The notes: generated by a model from the sequence alone, not told the origin. A DNA stretch of 8,279 nt from Oscillospiraceae bacterium (GCA_009785015.1 WQXD01000164.1:1-8279); one strand, 5' to 3'; counted from the first letter of the stretch, positions 1-6,684 are shown. A program made the numbers and translations.

Positions 1-43
1 CGTGACTATTTTTATCCTTCTCTGCCTTTGTGCTTTCATGCAT
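1..43 (-). CDS. Start of a divergent gene, cut by the window edge (14 codons visible)
   Basis: On the minus strand an ATG at 43-41 opens a frame without stops to the window edge, reading MHESTKAEKDKNSH. It is preceded by AAAGGGG (51-57) with a 7-base gap, and further upstream by a well-spaced promoter (81-109). Those signals are the only support, since 14 residues are too few to name a family. The start is hydrophilic and charged, so no signal peptide begins here. Because it diverges from the ABC exporter pair it could encode that pair's regulator, but this is pure inference from position. Two other ATGs close by (48-46 and 39-37, both in a second frame) are possible starts but fit the ribosome binding site less well. 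Confidence 0.4.
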   Translation of the reverse strand, partial: MHESTKAEKDKNSH

Positions 44-80
44 CGCATTTCCCCTTTGTTTTTTTTCGAGCTGTGCTTTT

Positions 81-109
81 ATTTTACCACATTTGCCGCC
101 AAAAGTAAA
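81..109 (-). promoter_or_regulatory. Promoter for the divergent leftward gene
   Basis: Read on the minus strand: -35 TTTACT (109-104), a 17-base spacer, and -10 TAAAAT (86-81) preceded by TGG, which is an extended -10 (TGn). Transcription would start near 74, about 30 bases before the ATG at 43. The match to the sigma-A consensus is good but not perfect (4/6 and 5/6). Confidence 0.5.
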
Positions 110-165
110 TGCTCTCGCCCTGAGTCAAGCATACCCCGTGATAAATCAAGGCATGTGATATGTGC

Positions 166-256
166 GTTCGGAGTTTGAACCCATATGTGTTCAAGTTCAT
201 AGAACAACTGAAAAATCAAGTATGTTCTGTAAACAATATAAATATCGTTCGCGTTC
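166..256. promoter_or_regulatory. Cluster of GTTC/GAAC half-sites, possible operator region
   Basis: Eight copies of GTTC or its complement GAAC lie within 91 bases, at 166, 177, 189, 195, 202, 224, 247 and 253. Some pair as inverted repeats: TTGAAC(175-180)/GTTCAA(189-194) with an 8-base gap, and GTTC(195-198)/GAAC(202-205) with a 3-base gap. GTTCGC is repeated in tandem at 247-258. Fewer than one copy would be expected by chance. The cluster sits between the two divergent promoters, just upstream of the ABC promoter. It resembles a multi-site binding region for a dimeric repressor or activator. The half-sites recall Gram-positive LexA boxes, but none has the N4 spacing of CGAAC-N4-GTTCG, so LexA is not claimed. 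Confidence 0.4.
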
Positions 257-267
257 GCAAATCATTC

Positions 268-296
268 TTGAAATATTCATGGTTTTATGTTATTAT
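268..296 (+). promoter_or_regulatory. Promoter of the ABC exporter operon
   Basis: -35 TTGAAA (268-273), a 17-base spacer, and -10 TATTAT (291-296) preceded by TGT, an extended -10. Both boxes match the sigma-A consensus at 5/6 and the spacing is ideal. Transcription would start near 303, leaving a leader of about 65 bases before the ATG at 369. No stable leader hairpin was seen. Confidence 0.65.
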
Positions 297-368
297 ATGA
301 GTATGTTGTTTTACTGATGAGAGTAGCGCATCGAAAACAAATAAACAAACCTAAAATAGAGGAGGGGT

Positions 369-2192
369 ATGGTGAAACAAAAACTGAAAGCGATAGGTTG
401 GGCGTTTTCGCTTGCATGGCGGTTCAACAAGAAAATCCTGATTAGTTGGTCGGTGTTGCTCTCCGTAGTGTCCGTCCTTCCTGCCTTCGCGTTGCATTAT
501 AACAGAGCCATCATCACGGAGTTAAATTCATTTTTAACGACGGGCGCGGGCGCTTTCGGCGATATATTGTCTGTAATAATTACGTTTGGGATTATTACCG
601 CGCTTATCGGGTTATCAAACAGGCTCAATGTGGAGTTTGTTTACTCGGTTATGTACGACACCTACTATTTTGGCATGGTGGAGCTGCTAATCGACGGCGT
701 TCAAAAAATCAGCTTTGAAGAATTGTTGGACAAAGAAGTTAAGGACGAATTTTTCGCCGCCGCTTTTCGTGAGGGGTCGCTCACAGACGTGATAAGCAGT
801 TTTTGTACCCTGCTCGGTAAATTCGTGGGGACAACCTCGCTTTTGATAGTGGCGTTTTCCTTGTCGAAACTTATTTTTGTTATAGCGTTGGTCTATACAA
901 TCGGCATTATATGGCTGAACCTGATATTTGTCGAGAAGCTGCGGTATAACTGGCAAAAGATAAGAGATAAGGAGCGGCTTGCGGAACATTACGAAAATAT
1001 GCCGTATTCACAGGAATACGCAAAAGAACTTCGTGTTTTTGAATCGAAAGAGGCTCTATATAAAAACTGGAAAGAAGCATACAAACCCATATACGAATAT
1101 CAAATTAAAAATACGGTTGCCGTTGAACTGCGCTCGTTTATCAGCGGATTTGGGTTTTACATATTTTTAGCGGCTATGATTGTTTACTCCCTTTTCGCGG
1201 TTGCAAATGGAACGATGACCGCCGCCGTTTTGTTGGTGATATTCACGCTCTGCATGAATATCTTTACATCCATAACGGGCATAACGCGGACGTTAATGCT
1301 TGCCGACCACGGGCTTTACGCTTTGGAACGGCAACACAAATATTTCTCCGCTCCCAAAACCGCCGTTAATACCCCTGCCGCCGAAAGCAAGCCCACGGAA
1401 ACAAATACCGTTTTCAAAACAGAGGATTTATCATATTCCTACAAAAGCGATAAATCCGCGCTCGACCATGTTTCCATAGAAATAAAGCGCGGCGAAACCA
1501 TTGCGTTAGTCGGCGCAAACGGGAGCGGGAAATCTACATTGGTAAACAACCTATTGCAAATATATAAATCGCCGTCGGGCAAATTGTTTTATCACGGTAT
1601 AGATTATGACGTGTTAGAACAAGGATTTTTGAAAAACGGCATAGGCGCGTTTTTCCAAGACTATTATCTATTTCATTTGCCTGTCTTTGAGAATATCGGC
1701 TTCGGCGACATTGAAAACATCGGCGATATGGATAAAATCAACCGCGCCCTCTCTAAAGGCGGCGCGGCGGGTTTTATTATGAAACTTCCCAAAGGCTCGG
1801 AAACCTTTATCCGTAAAGACGTGGAAGAAACGGGCGCGAACTTTTCGGGCGGCGAAAAGCAAAAAATAGCCGTGTCCCGCGCTCACATGAGCGACAAGGA
1901 TATTTTAATTTTCGACGAACCTGCGTCTATGCTCGACCCTATATCGGAGTTGGAGCAATTTACGCATATCAAAGAAAAGTTAGAGGGCAACACGGCAATC
2001 TTAATCAGTCACCGCGTGGGCTTCGCGCGGCTTGCAGATAAAATTATCCTGCTTTCGGGCGGCAAGGTCGCCGAAGTCGGGACGCATGACGAACTGATGG
2101 CGAAAAACGGGCTGTACGCCAATTTCTTCAATGAACAGGCGCAATGGTATCAAAAAGACGCGGAAGAAACGGAGGAAGCCATCAATGCCTAA
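369..2192 (+). CDS. ABC exporter half-transporter, membrane domain fused to ATPase domain (first of pair)
   Basis: This 607-residue protein has the full type IV (exporter) ABC architecture. The membrane domain covers about residues 1-320, with hydrophobic segments near 22-45, 62-83, 147-187 and 257-302. The ATPase domain follows from about 348. Visible motifs are Walker A GANGSGKST (382-390), Q-loop Q430, signature FSGGE (492-496), Walker B ILIFDEP (512-518, catalytic Glu517) and H-loop His548. The signature departs from LSGGQ at both ends, while the next gene keeps the standard form. This asymmetry is typical of heterodimeric exporters, although both halves keep the catalytic Glu. The substrate cannot be read from the sequence; drugs, lipids and peptides are all possible. 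For the start, GGAGG (361-365) lies only 3 bases from ATG 369, and GTG at 372 would be better spaced, so the true start may be one codon later. The length is normal for the family. Confidence 0.93.
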   Translation: MVKQKLKAIGWAFSLAWRFNKKILISWSVLLSVVSVLPAFALHYNRAIITELNSFLTTGAGAFGDILSVIITFGIITALIGLSNRLNVEFVYSVMYDTYYFGMVELLIDGVQKISFEELLDKEVKDEFFAAAFREGSLTDVISSFCTLLGKFVGTTSLLIVAFSLSKLIFVIALVYTIGIIWLNLIFVEKLRYNWQKIRDKERLAEHYENMPYSQEYAKELRVFESKEALYKNWKEAYKPIYEYQIKNTVAVELRSFISGFGFYIFLAAMIVYSLFAVANGTMTAAVLLVIFTLCMNIFTSITGITRTLMLADHGLYALERQHKYFSAPKTAVNTPAAESKPTETNTVFKTEDLSYSYKSDKSALDHVSIEIKRGETIALVGANGSGKSTLVNNLLQIYKSPSGKLFYHGIDYDVLEQGFLKNGIGAFFQDYYLFHLPVFENIGFGDIENIGDMDKINRALSKGGAAGFIMKLPKGSETFIRKDVEETGANFSGGEKQKIAVSRAHMSDKDILIFDEPASMLDPISELEQFTHIKEKLEGNTAILISHRVGFARLADKIILLSGGKVAEVGTHDELMAKNGLYANFFNEQAQWYQKDAEETEEAINA

Positions 2193-3999
2193 CCAATTTG
2201 AAAAAACGAATGATATAGCAATAAAAAGAAAAACAAACATAAAGTATTTCTTCCGTGCGGTCGCTTTGAGCGTCAAAATCAAAAGCCCCGTTTCCTTTAT
2301 CGTCAGCATTTCAGGGTTCGGCGCGGCGTTTTTTCCAATGCTTATTTCCTTGCGGCTTCAAGAATTTACGAACAACGTGCAATCGTTGTTCAATCAACCC
2401 GATTTGCTAAACGCGGCGATTATGTCATTTGCAATCCTCGCATTGCTGTATATCTCGCAAACGGTTTTCTCTCTTGTCGAGAAATACATAGAGGCACAGG
2501 ATATAGCAAGGATAAGGCGATACCTGAAAGAGAAAATCATGATTCTGCTTTCGACCGTACCATATAAATACATAGAAAGCAAGGGCGATTTTAGAGAAAA
2601 AGTTGACTTCGTAAAGCAATATGGCGGGGAAAAGACCGCAGGGAGCGTGTCCCTCATTTTCAGTTGGGCGGCAGGCATTGTTTCGTTTATCGGAGTAACG
2701 GCGATACTTTGGACGGTCAGCCCGTGGATTGTTTTGATATTGATAGTTACTTGTGTTCCCGCAGTCATACTGTCCAATCTTCAACAAGATGAAACATACC
2801 GCTCACGGACAAAATGGATGAAAGAGGGAAGATTGACGTTACACCTCGCGGCGACCCTTCAACAACATTCATCTATGAAAGAAGTAAGATTTTTCGGGTT
2901 ACACCCTTTTCTGATGGAAAAATGGCGTGGGTATTCAAAGGACTGGATGGCAAAAAAGAAAAAAGTTACCCGCAAGCACGTTGCTTTTAACGGCGCAGCC
3001 GATATACTGCGGAACGGTGTTTACCTTGTCGTGTTGATTATAACGGCATGGGAAATCTACCAAAACCCAAGCAAGGGGTTAGGCTCATTTATGTTGGTCT
3101 TTTCTGCGGCGGGGCAGCTGCAAAACATAACAACATCGTTGCTTATCAATGCCGTCAGTATTTTTACAGACGTTAAATATATGGAGGACTTCTTTACGCT
3201 GCTTGAAACGGAAAAAGAAGAAACCTCCGATGATGCGCCGTATGACGATGTTTCCATTGAATTTGATGATGTCTGCTTTTCATACCTCGATACCGATTTT
3301 TTGGCGTTGGATAATTTAAGTGTCAAAATAAAGCAAGGCGAAAAAATAGCCATCGTGGGAGCGAACGGGAGCGGCAAATCCACTTTTGTCAATCTGCTTT
3401 GCGGGTTATATCCGGCGGGGAGCGGCACAACGAAAATAAACGGCGAACCAATCACGGACAACGTGTGGAAAGCGCGGCGTTCAATGTCCGTGATATTCCA
3501 ATCATTCTGTCAATATCAGGACACGTTAAGGAACAACATAACCATTTCTGACCCGACCCGTTCGGGCGAGGACGAAGCTATCCTAACCCTTGCGAAACAA
3601 ACGGGTGCAGACGAGGTAATCTCGGAGCATGAAAACGCGCTTGATGAAATTATCGGTATGTTTTCAGATGAGGGCAAAAACCTGTCCGGCGGTCAATGGC
3701 AGAAGGTAGCCATTACCCGCGCATTGTTCCGCAAAAACGCAAGGGTATATATCCTCGATGAACCGACCGCCGCGCTTGATCCCATCGCGGAAGCGAATAT
3801 CTACCGCAATTTCGCGTCGTTGACGGGTAATAAAACGACGATTTTAATATCGCACCGTTTGGGTGTTACGAGCATTGTTGACCGAATATTAGTTTTTGAC
3901 AAGGGAAAAATCGTAGAGGACGGAAACCACGCAGAACTTATAGCGAAAAAAGGCGTATATGCGAAAATGTATAAGGCACAAGCGAAATGGTATCAATGA
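2185..3999 (+). CDS. ABC exporter half-transporter, membrane domain fused to ATPase domain (second of pair)
   Basis: The protein has 604 residues from the ATG at 2185. That start is chosen over an upstream in-frame ATG (2131) because GGAGGA (2171-2176) sits 8 bases before it and the extra residues would be a lysine/arginine-rich stretch lying inside the previous gene. Membrane segments lie near residues 34-56, 72-98, 154-196, 275-292 and 300-327. The ATPase domain has Walker A GANGSGKST (392-400), Q-loop Q439, a standard LSGGQ signature (500-504), Walker B YILDEP (522-527, Glu526) and H-loop His557. It overlaps the previous gene by 8 bases, which implies translational coupling and equal amounts of both subunits, as expected for a heterodimer at the cell membrane. 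Both proteins end similarly (YAxxxxxQAxWYQ). No intrinsic terminator is visible after the stop. Confidence 0.93.
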   Translation: MPNQFEKTNDIAIKRKTNIKYFFRAVALSVKIKSPVSFIVSISGFGAAFFPMLISLRLQEFTNNVQSLFNQPDLLNAAIMSFAILALLYISQTVFSLVEKYIEAQDIARIRRYLKEKIMILLSTVPYKYIESKGDFREKVDFVKQYGGEKTAGSVSLIFSWAAGIVSFIGVTAILWTVSPWIVLILIVTCVPAVILSNLQQDETYRSRTKWMKEGRLTLHLAATLQQHSSMKEVRFFGLHPFLMEKWRGYSKDWMAKKKKVTRKHVAFNGAADILRNGVYLVVLIITAWEIYQNPSKGLGSFMLVFSAAGQLQNITTSLLINAVSIFTDVKYMEDFFTLLETEKEETSDDAPYDDVSIEFDDVCFSYLDTDFLALDNLSVKIKQGEKIAIVGANGSGKSTFVNLLCGLYPAGSGTTKINGEPITDNVWKARRSMSVIFQSFCQYQDTLRNNITISDPTRSGEDEAILTLAKQTGADEVISEHENALDEIIGMFSDEGKNLSGGQWQKVAITRALFRKNARVYILDEPTAALDPIAEANIYRNFASLTGNKTTILISHRLGVTSIVDRILVFDKGKIVEDGNHAELIAKKGVYAKMYKAQAKWYQ

Positions 4000-4030
4000 A
4001 TGATGGAAGAATTTCGCCGCAGGGAAGATT

Positions 4031-4064
4031 TGCATAACTATAGAATTCATGCATAACTTCTATA
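4031..4064. repeat. Short direct and inverted repeats after the ABC operon
   Basis: TGCATAACT occurs twice (4031-4039 and 4050-4058). TATAGAA (4039-4045) is the exact complement of TTCTATA (4058-4064) across a 12-base loop. The stem is AT-rich and is not followed by a run of T, so it is not a convincing terminator. It directly abuts the dispersed repeat at 4068 and could be the edge of the same inserted element. Confidence 0.35.
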
Positions 4065-4067
4065 TTG

Positions 4068-4097
4068 CCGTCATTGCGAGCGCAGCGAAACAATCCA
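4068..4097 (+). repeat. Solo copy of a GTCATTGCGAGCG-type dispersed intergenic repeat
   Basis: The segment begins CCGTCATTGCGAGCGCAGCG and ends AAACAATCCA. It is recognisable as one arm of the short repeat 'CGTCATTGCGAGCGCAGCGAAGCAATCC', which is scattered between genes in many unrelated bacteria. Here an A replaces the usual G (AAACAATCC instead of AAGCAATCC), which breaks one pairing of the TTGC/GCAA stem, so this copy looks degenerate. The opposite arm, often found in inverted orientation nearby, is not seen. Recognition is from memory of the repeat, not a search. Confidence 0.6.
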
Positions 4098-4120
4098 GTA
4101 CGTCGGAATGGAGGCATTGT

Positions 4121-4156
4121 ATGAATATAATCGAGGCACTAAAAATAACGGAGTAA
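4121..4156 (+). CDS. 11-codon reading frame, possible leader peptide or gene remnant
   Basis: ATG 4121 to TAA 4156 encodes MNIIEALKITE. GGAGG (4110-4114) is 6 bases upstream, a better ribosome binding site than that of the next gene. It ends 6 bases before the acetyltransferase start at 4163. It could be a leader peptide that keeps ribosomes on the message, or the surviving N-terminus of a gene destroyed when this spacer was rearranged. There are no tandem rare codons or competing hairpins that would show attenuation. So short a frame may also be chance. Confidence 0.25.
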   Translation: MNIIEALKITE

Positions 4157-4162
4157 AATAAT

Positions 4163-4763
4163 ATGATGAAAACCACAGTTACTAAAAATGATATAATAAA
4201 AAAACTGCGCGAATTAGGCCTGAAAGCCGAAGATAATATTGTCGTTCATTCATCGTTGAGCAGTTTCGGATATGTAAAAGGCGGTGCAGATGCGGTTATC
4301 GACGCGCTTATGGAACTGCTGACGCCCGATGGCACGATATTGATGCCATCGTTTAACCACGGGGAAGTTTATGATGACGGCGGGATATTTGATGTAAAAG
4401 CCACGCCGACAGTCAGCGGTAAAATCGCCGATACATTCTGGCGCAGACCGAGCGTACTGCGAAGCATGAACCCGACTCACCCGTTTGCGGCGTGGGGAAA
4501 AAAAGCCGGAAGATACACGGCCAACCACTATTCGGTCGATTCATTCGGAGAAGATTCGCCGATCGGTTTGTTATGGCAGGACGGGGGTTCTTGCCTTTTA
4601 CTCGGTGTCGGTTACAGTGCGAATACTTTTCACCATATACGCGCTGCGCGACGGCTATAAAGTTATAAAAAAATGTTTGCTTGAGGGCTTGGACGGCTTC
4701 CCTCCGTGTTCTGCGTGTTCGACCCGACCGCAAAAAAATAAATGGACGGTTTTACAAGAATGA
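4163..4763 (+). pseudogene. AAC(3)-family N-acetyltransferase, broken by internal deletion and frame change
   Basis: The first 158 codons match the AAC(3)/YokD-like antibiotic acetyltransferase family, which uses acetyl-CoA. VHSSL (28-32), GGADAVIDAL (40-49), THPFAAWGKKA (105-115) and LLLGVGYSANTFHH (145-158) are visible. After FHH the frame reads IRAARRL and stops at 4660. From 4641 another frame continues as ALRDGYKVIKK, then GFPPCSACSTRP and NKWTV, ending at 4763, which looks like the normal C-terminal segment of this family. Intact members have about 255-280 residues. Here the two pieces add to only about 200 codons, so some 60-80 codons of the C-terminal half, together with the reading frame, are missing. 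The 165-residue product is probably inactive. For the start, GGAG (4150-4153) is 9 bases before ATG 4163, and an adjacent ATG at 4166 is possible. The natural substrate of such chromosomal homologues is often unknown, so aminoglycoside resistance should not be assumed. Confidence 0.8.
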
Positions 4764-5233
4764 AATTATATTTAAAACAAAAGGTGTTTTCGTGGCGTGA
4801 CCGCTTCTACGCCAAGGATGAAAACGGAAGCGACCGGTTCGCCGTGGAAGGCGAAATATTCACTTGGGGAAAAAAGTTGCATATCTACGATGCCGGCGGC
4901 ACGGAAATAGCATTCATTCGACAAAAAGTTTGGTCTTGGATGCCTCGGTATTGCATAGAAATTGGCGGACGCGGGGTATGTGAAATCGTCAAGGAGTGGA
5001 CGGTCTTCCGGCAGAACTACCGTGTGGAAGGGATGTCCTGGCACTTGAGCGGCGACTTCTGGGCGCATGAATATTCGCTGGACGATAATGGCCGGCAAAT
5101 CATGCGCTTGTCAAAGAAGTGGTTCTCCTGGGGCGACAGCTATGAATTGGACATTGCCGACCCTCGTGACGAGCTGCTTTGTCTGTGCATCACCCTTGCG
5201 GTGGATTGCGCTCTTATGTCGCAGAAGTCATAA
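4760..5233 (+). CDS. LURP-one-related (LOR) family protein
   Basis: This is a 157-residue protein of the LURP-one-related family, small cytosolic proteins with a Tubby-like beta-barrel fold whose bacterial role is not established. The repeating strand pattern is clear: KQKVFSWRDRF (6-16), VEGEIFTWGKKLHIYD (29-44), IRQKVWSWMPRY (53-64), GDFWAHEY (98-105) and the typical ending WFSWGDSYELDIADPRDE (121-138). Start choice: ATG 4760 gives the usual N-terminus MKLYLKQKVFSW and forms ATGA with the ancestral stop of the acetyltransferase remnant (TGA 4761-4763). An in-frame ATG at 4742 would add six residues. No good ribosome binding site precedes either, so the gene probably relied on translation coming from the upstream gene. 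The frame break there may have lowered its expression. It converges on the URO-D-like gene with 53 bases between the stops and no clear terminator. Confidence 0.85.
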   Translation: MKLYLKQKVFSWRDRFYAKDENGSDRFAVEGEIFTWGKKLHIYDAGGTEIAFIRQKVWSWMPRYCIEIGGRGVCEIVKEWTVFRQNYRVEGMSWHLSGDFWAHEYSLDDNGRQIMRLSKKWFSWGDSYELDIADPRDELLCLCITLAVDCALMSQKS

Positions 5234-5286
5234 AACAGCGCGGTATGCCGTCATCATTATTATCGCCGTTTAATACATTGTTATTT

Positions 5287-6360
5287 TTATGTGTTTTTCT
5301 TAAACCACTCCAAAAGTTCTTCGGCTTCCTGAACCGTATTGGCATATGTGTTATATACCGTCTTGTCGGGTTTCAAATATTTATGCAGATATTTCATTTC
5401 GTCCGGACTCCCGCCGACCGCCACAGCTTTGCCTCTTTTCTGGATTTTATCATATAAATCAAGAAAATCCCTGTACTGCCCGTTTCCTTCCCCCGGCAAA
5501 AAATCCAATATATATAACCCTTTGGAGGCGATCAAATCATCCGTATGGGTCAACGCTCCCACTCCGTCCCAATGATACGAAACGCGTCCGTTACTGTATG
5601 CGGCTTCACGTTCAAGATACGGCAGGGCAAAACGCCTGAACATAGCCGGGCTTATCATGCATGAAAAATCACATTGCACAACAACCCCGTTTATGCCGGG
5701 CAAATTATATCGCTTTAAACCACGGTGATATAAATATTCGTATATCTCTATAGATTGTTCCAACGCTTTTTCTATGATTTCGGGGCGGTCAACCAAATCG
5801 ACGCACAACCGTTCGCCTCCCCGCATGGCAAGCAGCAAGTCGAGATTTGAATGGAAGTCAAGAGGCGAGAACAACATTCTGCCCTGCATCACTTCGGCGC
5901 ATTTGTCCAAGAATGCCTGCATTCTCAGCCACAGAGGGTTATCCTCTTTGACGCTCAAAGGGAAAACGGCTTCCCAATCGTCAACAAACTCTTTCGACCA
6001 GTTCGTGTTATGTTCCCCTCCGTGGAAATAAAGGGTTTCGCCCCCGCAAAACGCCGATATTTCGTCGCAGCCGAAACTCAAAAACGGCTGAGGCACAGCC
6101 TCGCCCATATATATAGTTTTATGCGCGTTACTGGCTATTTGTCCCGCTATTTCGTCTAAATCGCCGTTCATGCGGGTATAATAATTATCCGTATAATACG
6201 GCGTATTTGCATAATTTTTATTCGGAACGGTCACTCTGACAATGGGACGGTCTATTATATCTCCATTCCAAAAAGCCTCGTAGCGTTTTATCGTTTCCTG
6301 ATAATCGGGTTTTAACTCCAGAATTTCATAATCTGTCAGATTATATTTTGTACGACTCAA
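5287..6360 (-). CDS. Uroporphyrinogen decarboxylase (URO-D) superfamily protein, not HemE-like
   Basis: This 357-residue protein has the sequence pattern of the URO-D/MtaA TIM-barrel superfamily. Diagnostic parts are CDFSCMISPAMFRRFALPYL (230-249, the 'SPemF...Py' motif), YHWDG (262-266, where family methyltransferases have a metal- or substrate-binding His) and GGSPDEMKYL (316-325). It lacks the N-terminal arginine-rich substrate motif of haem-pathway decarboxylase, so haem synthesis is unlikely. Related proteins act as corrinoid or other methyltransferases, but the HxC zinc motif of MtaA is absent (HWD instead), so the reaction is open. There is no signal peptide, so it is cytosolic. The start is TTG (6360-6358), chosen because GAGGTGA (6374-6368) lies 7 bases upstream and no ATG fits. 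It lies 81 bases after the 65-codon gene on the same strand and is probably transcribed with it from the promoter at 6726-6754. Confidence 0.85.
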   Translation of the reverse strand: MSRTKYNLTDYEILELKPDYQETIKRYEAFWNGDIIDRPIVRVTVPNKNYANTPYYTDNYYTRMNGDLDEIAGQIASNAHKTIYMGEAVPQPFLSFGCDEISAFCGGETLYFHGGEHNTNWSKEFVDDWEAVFPLSVKEDNPLWLRMQAFLDKCAEVMQGRMLFSPLDFHSNLDLLLAMRGGERLCVDLVDRPEIIEKALEQSIEIYEYLYHRGLKRYNLPGINGVVVQCDFSCMISPAMFRRFALPYLEREAAYSNGRVSYHWDGVGALTHTDDLIASKGLYILDFLPGEGNGQYRDFLDLYDKIQKRGKAVAVGGSPDEMKYLHKYLKPDKTVYNTYANTVQEAEELLEWFKKNT

Positions 6361-6408
6361 TTGAATCTCACCTCTTCTTTATTTTTATTTCACTAAAATT
6401 TTACAATA

Positions 6409-6433
6409 ACAATCACTGAGAATTGTAGATTGT
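6409..6433. repeat. 6-bp inverted repeat in the gap before the URO-D-like gene
   Basis: ACAATC (6409-6414) and GATTGT (6428-6433) are exact complements across 13 bases. A minus-strand TTGACA (6436-6431) overlaps it, but no -10 box at proper spacing follows, so an internal promoter is not supported. The repeat could be chance or a weak message structure. Confidence 0.2.
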
Positions 6434-6441
6434 CAATAATA

Positions 6442-6639
6442 TCAAGAATTTTGAACTCTATGGCTCTTACGGCGTTTGTCATCAGCTTGAATTTCTTCCG
6501 GGGTTATAAAATATTCGCGTATAACTTTTTCGTTTTCACCTTCACCGCGGGTGACTTGAATCGTACAGCCGTTTTCCCTTAAACGTTTTGTCCGTTCCGG
6601 ATTTCTGAAAAATTTAGATAAATCATATTCTCTTTCCAT
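6442..6639 (-). CDS. Unrecognised small charged protein (65 aa)
   Basis: ATG (6639-6637) is preceded by GGAGGT with an 8-base gap, and a good promoter lies about 90 bases upstream, so this is very likely a real gene. I do not recognise the family. The protein is hydrophilic and highly charged, without membrane segments. An N-terminal helix-like part (EYDLSKFFRNPERTKRLREN, residues 4-23) is followed by a strand-like part (CTIQVTRGEGENEKVIREYF, 25-44) and a basic tail (DDKRRKSHR, 53-61). The opening faintly recalls the 'EYDFSKxxxNPY' start of small antitoxin proteins, but no toxin-like gene is adjacent. A single Cys (25) argues against a zinc finger. It is the first gene of a probable two-gene unit with the URO-D-like gene, so an accessory or regulatory role is possible but unproven. 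Confidence 0.7.
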   Translation of the reverse strand: MEREYDLSKFFRNPERTKRLRENGCTIQVTRGEGENEKVIREYFITPEEIQADDKRRKSHRVQNS

Positions 6640-6684
6640 TATACAATACCTCCATATTCAATTCGATCACCATCACCCCATTAA

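Noticed and set aside
175..194. LexA (SOS) box
   Set aside because: The GAAC/GTTC halves are 8 bases apart, whereas the Gram-positive LexA box has 4, and the flanking C and G are missing.
687..989. Minus-strand reading frame of 100 codons within the first ABC gene (and similar ones at 1668-1886, 2394-2787, 3057-3461)
   Set aside because: Opposite-strand shadows of clear ABC coding sequence, with no ribosome binding sites or recognisable domains.
2131..2184. 18-codon N-terminal extension of the second ABC gene (upstream ATG 2131)
   Set aside because: It lies inside the first ABC gene, encodes a run of basic residues (an artefact of a GAA-rich stretch read out of frame), and the ATG at 2185 has a far better ribosome binding site.
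3996..4037. 14-codon frame MNDGRISPQGRFA starting with ATGA over the stop of the second ABC gene
   Set aside because: No ribosome binding site of its own, very short, no recognisable content. It could be coupled to the upstream gene but nothing supports a product.
4039..4064. Intrinsic terminator of the ABC operon
   Set aside because: The stem is AT-rich and not followed by a T-run.
5179..5639. Plus-strand frames at 5179-5457, 5339-5575 and 5346-5639
   Set aside because: They run antisense to the URO-D-like gene and have no family features.
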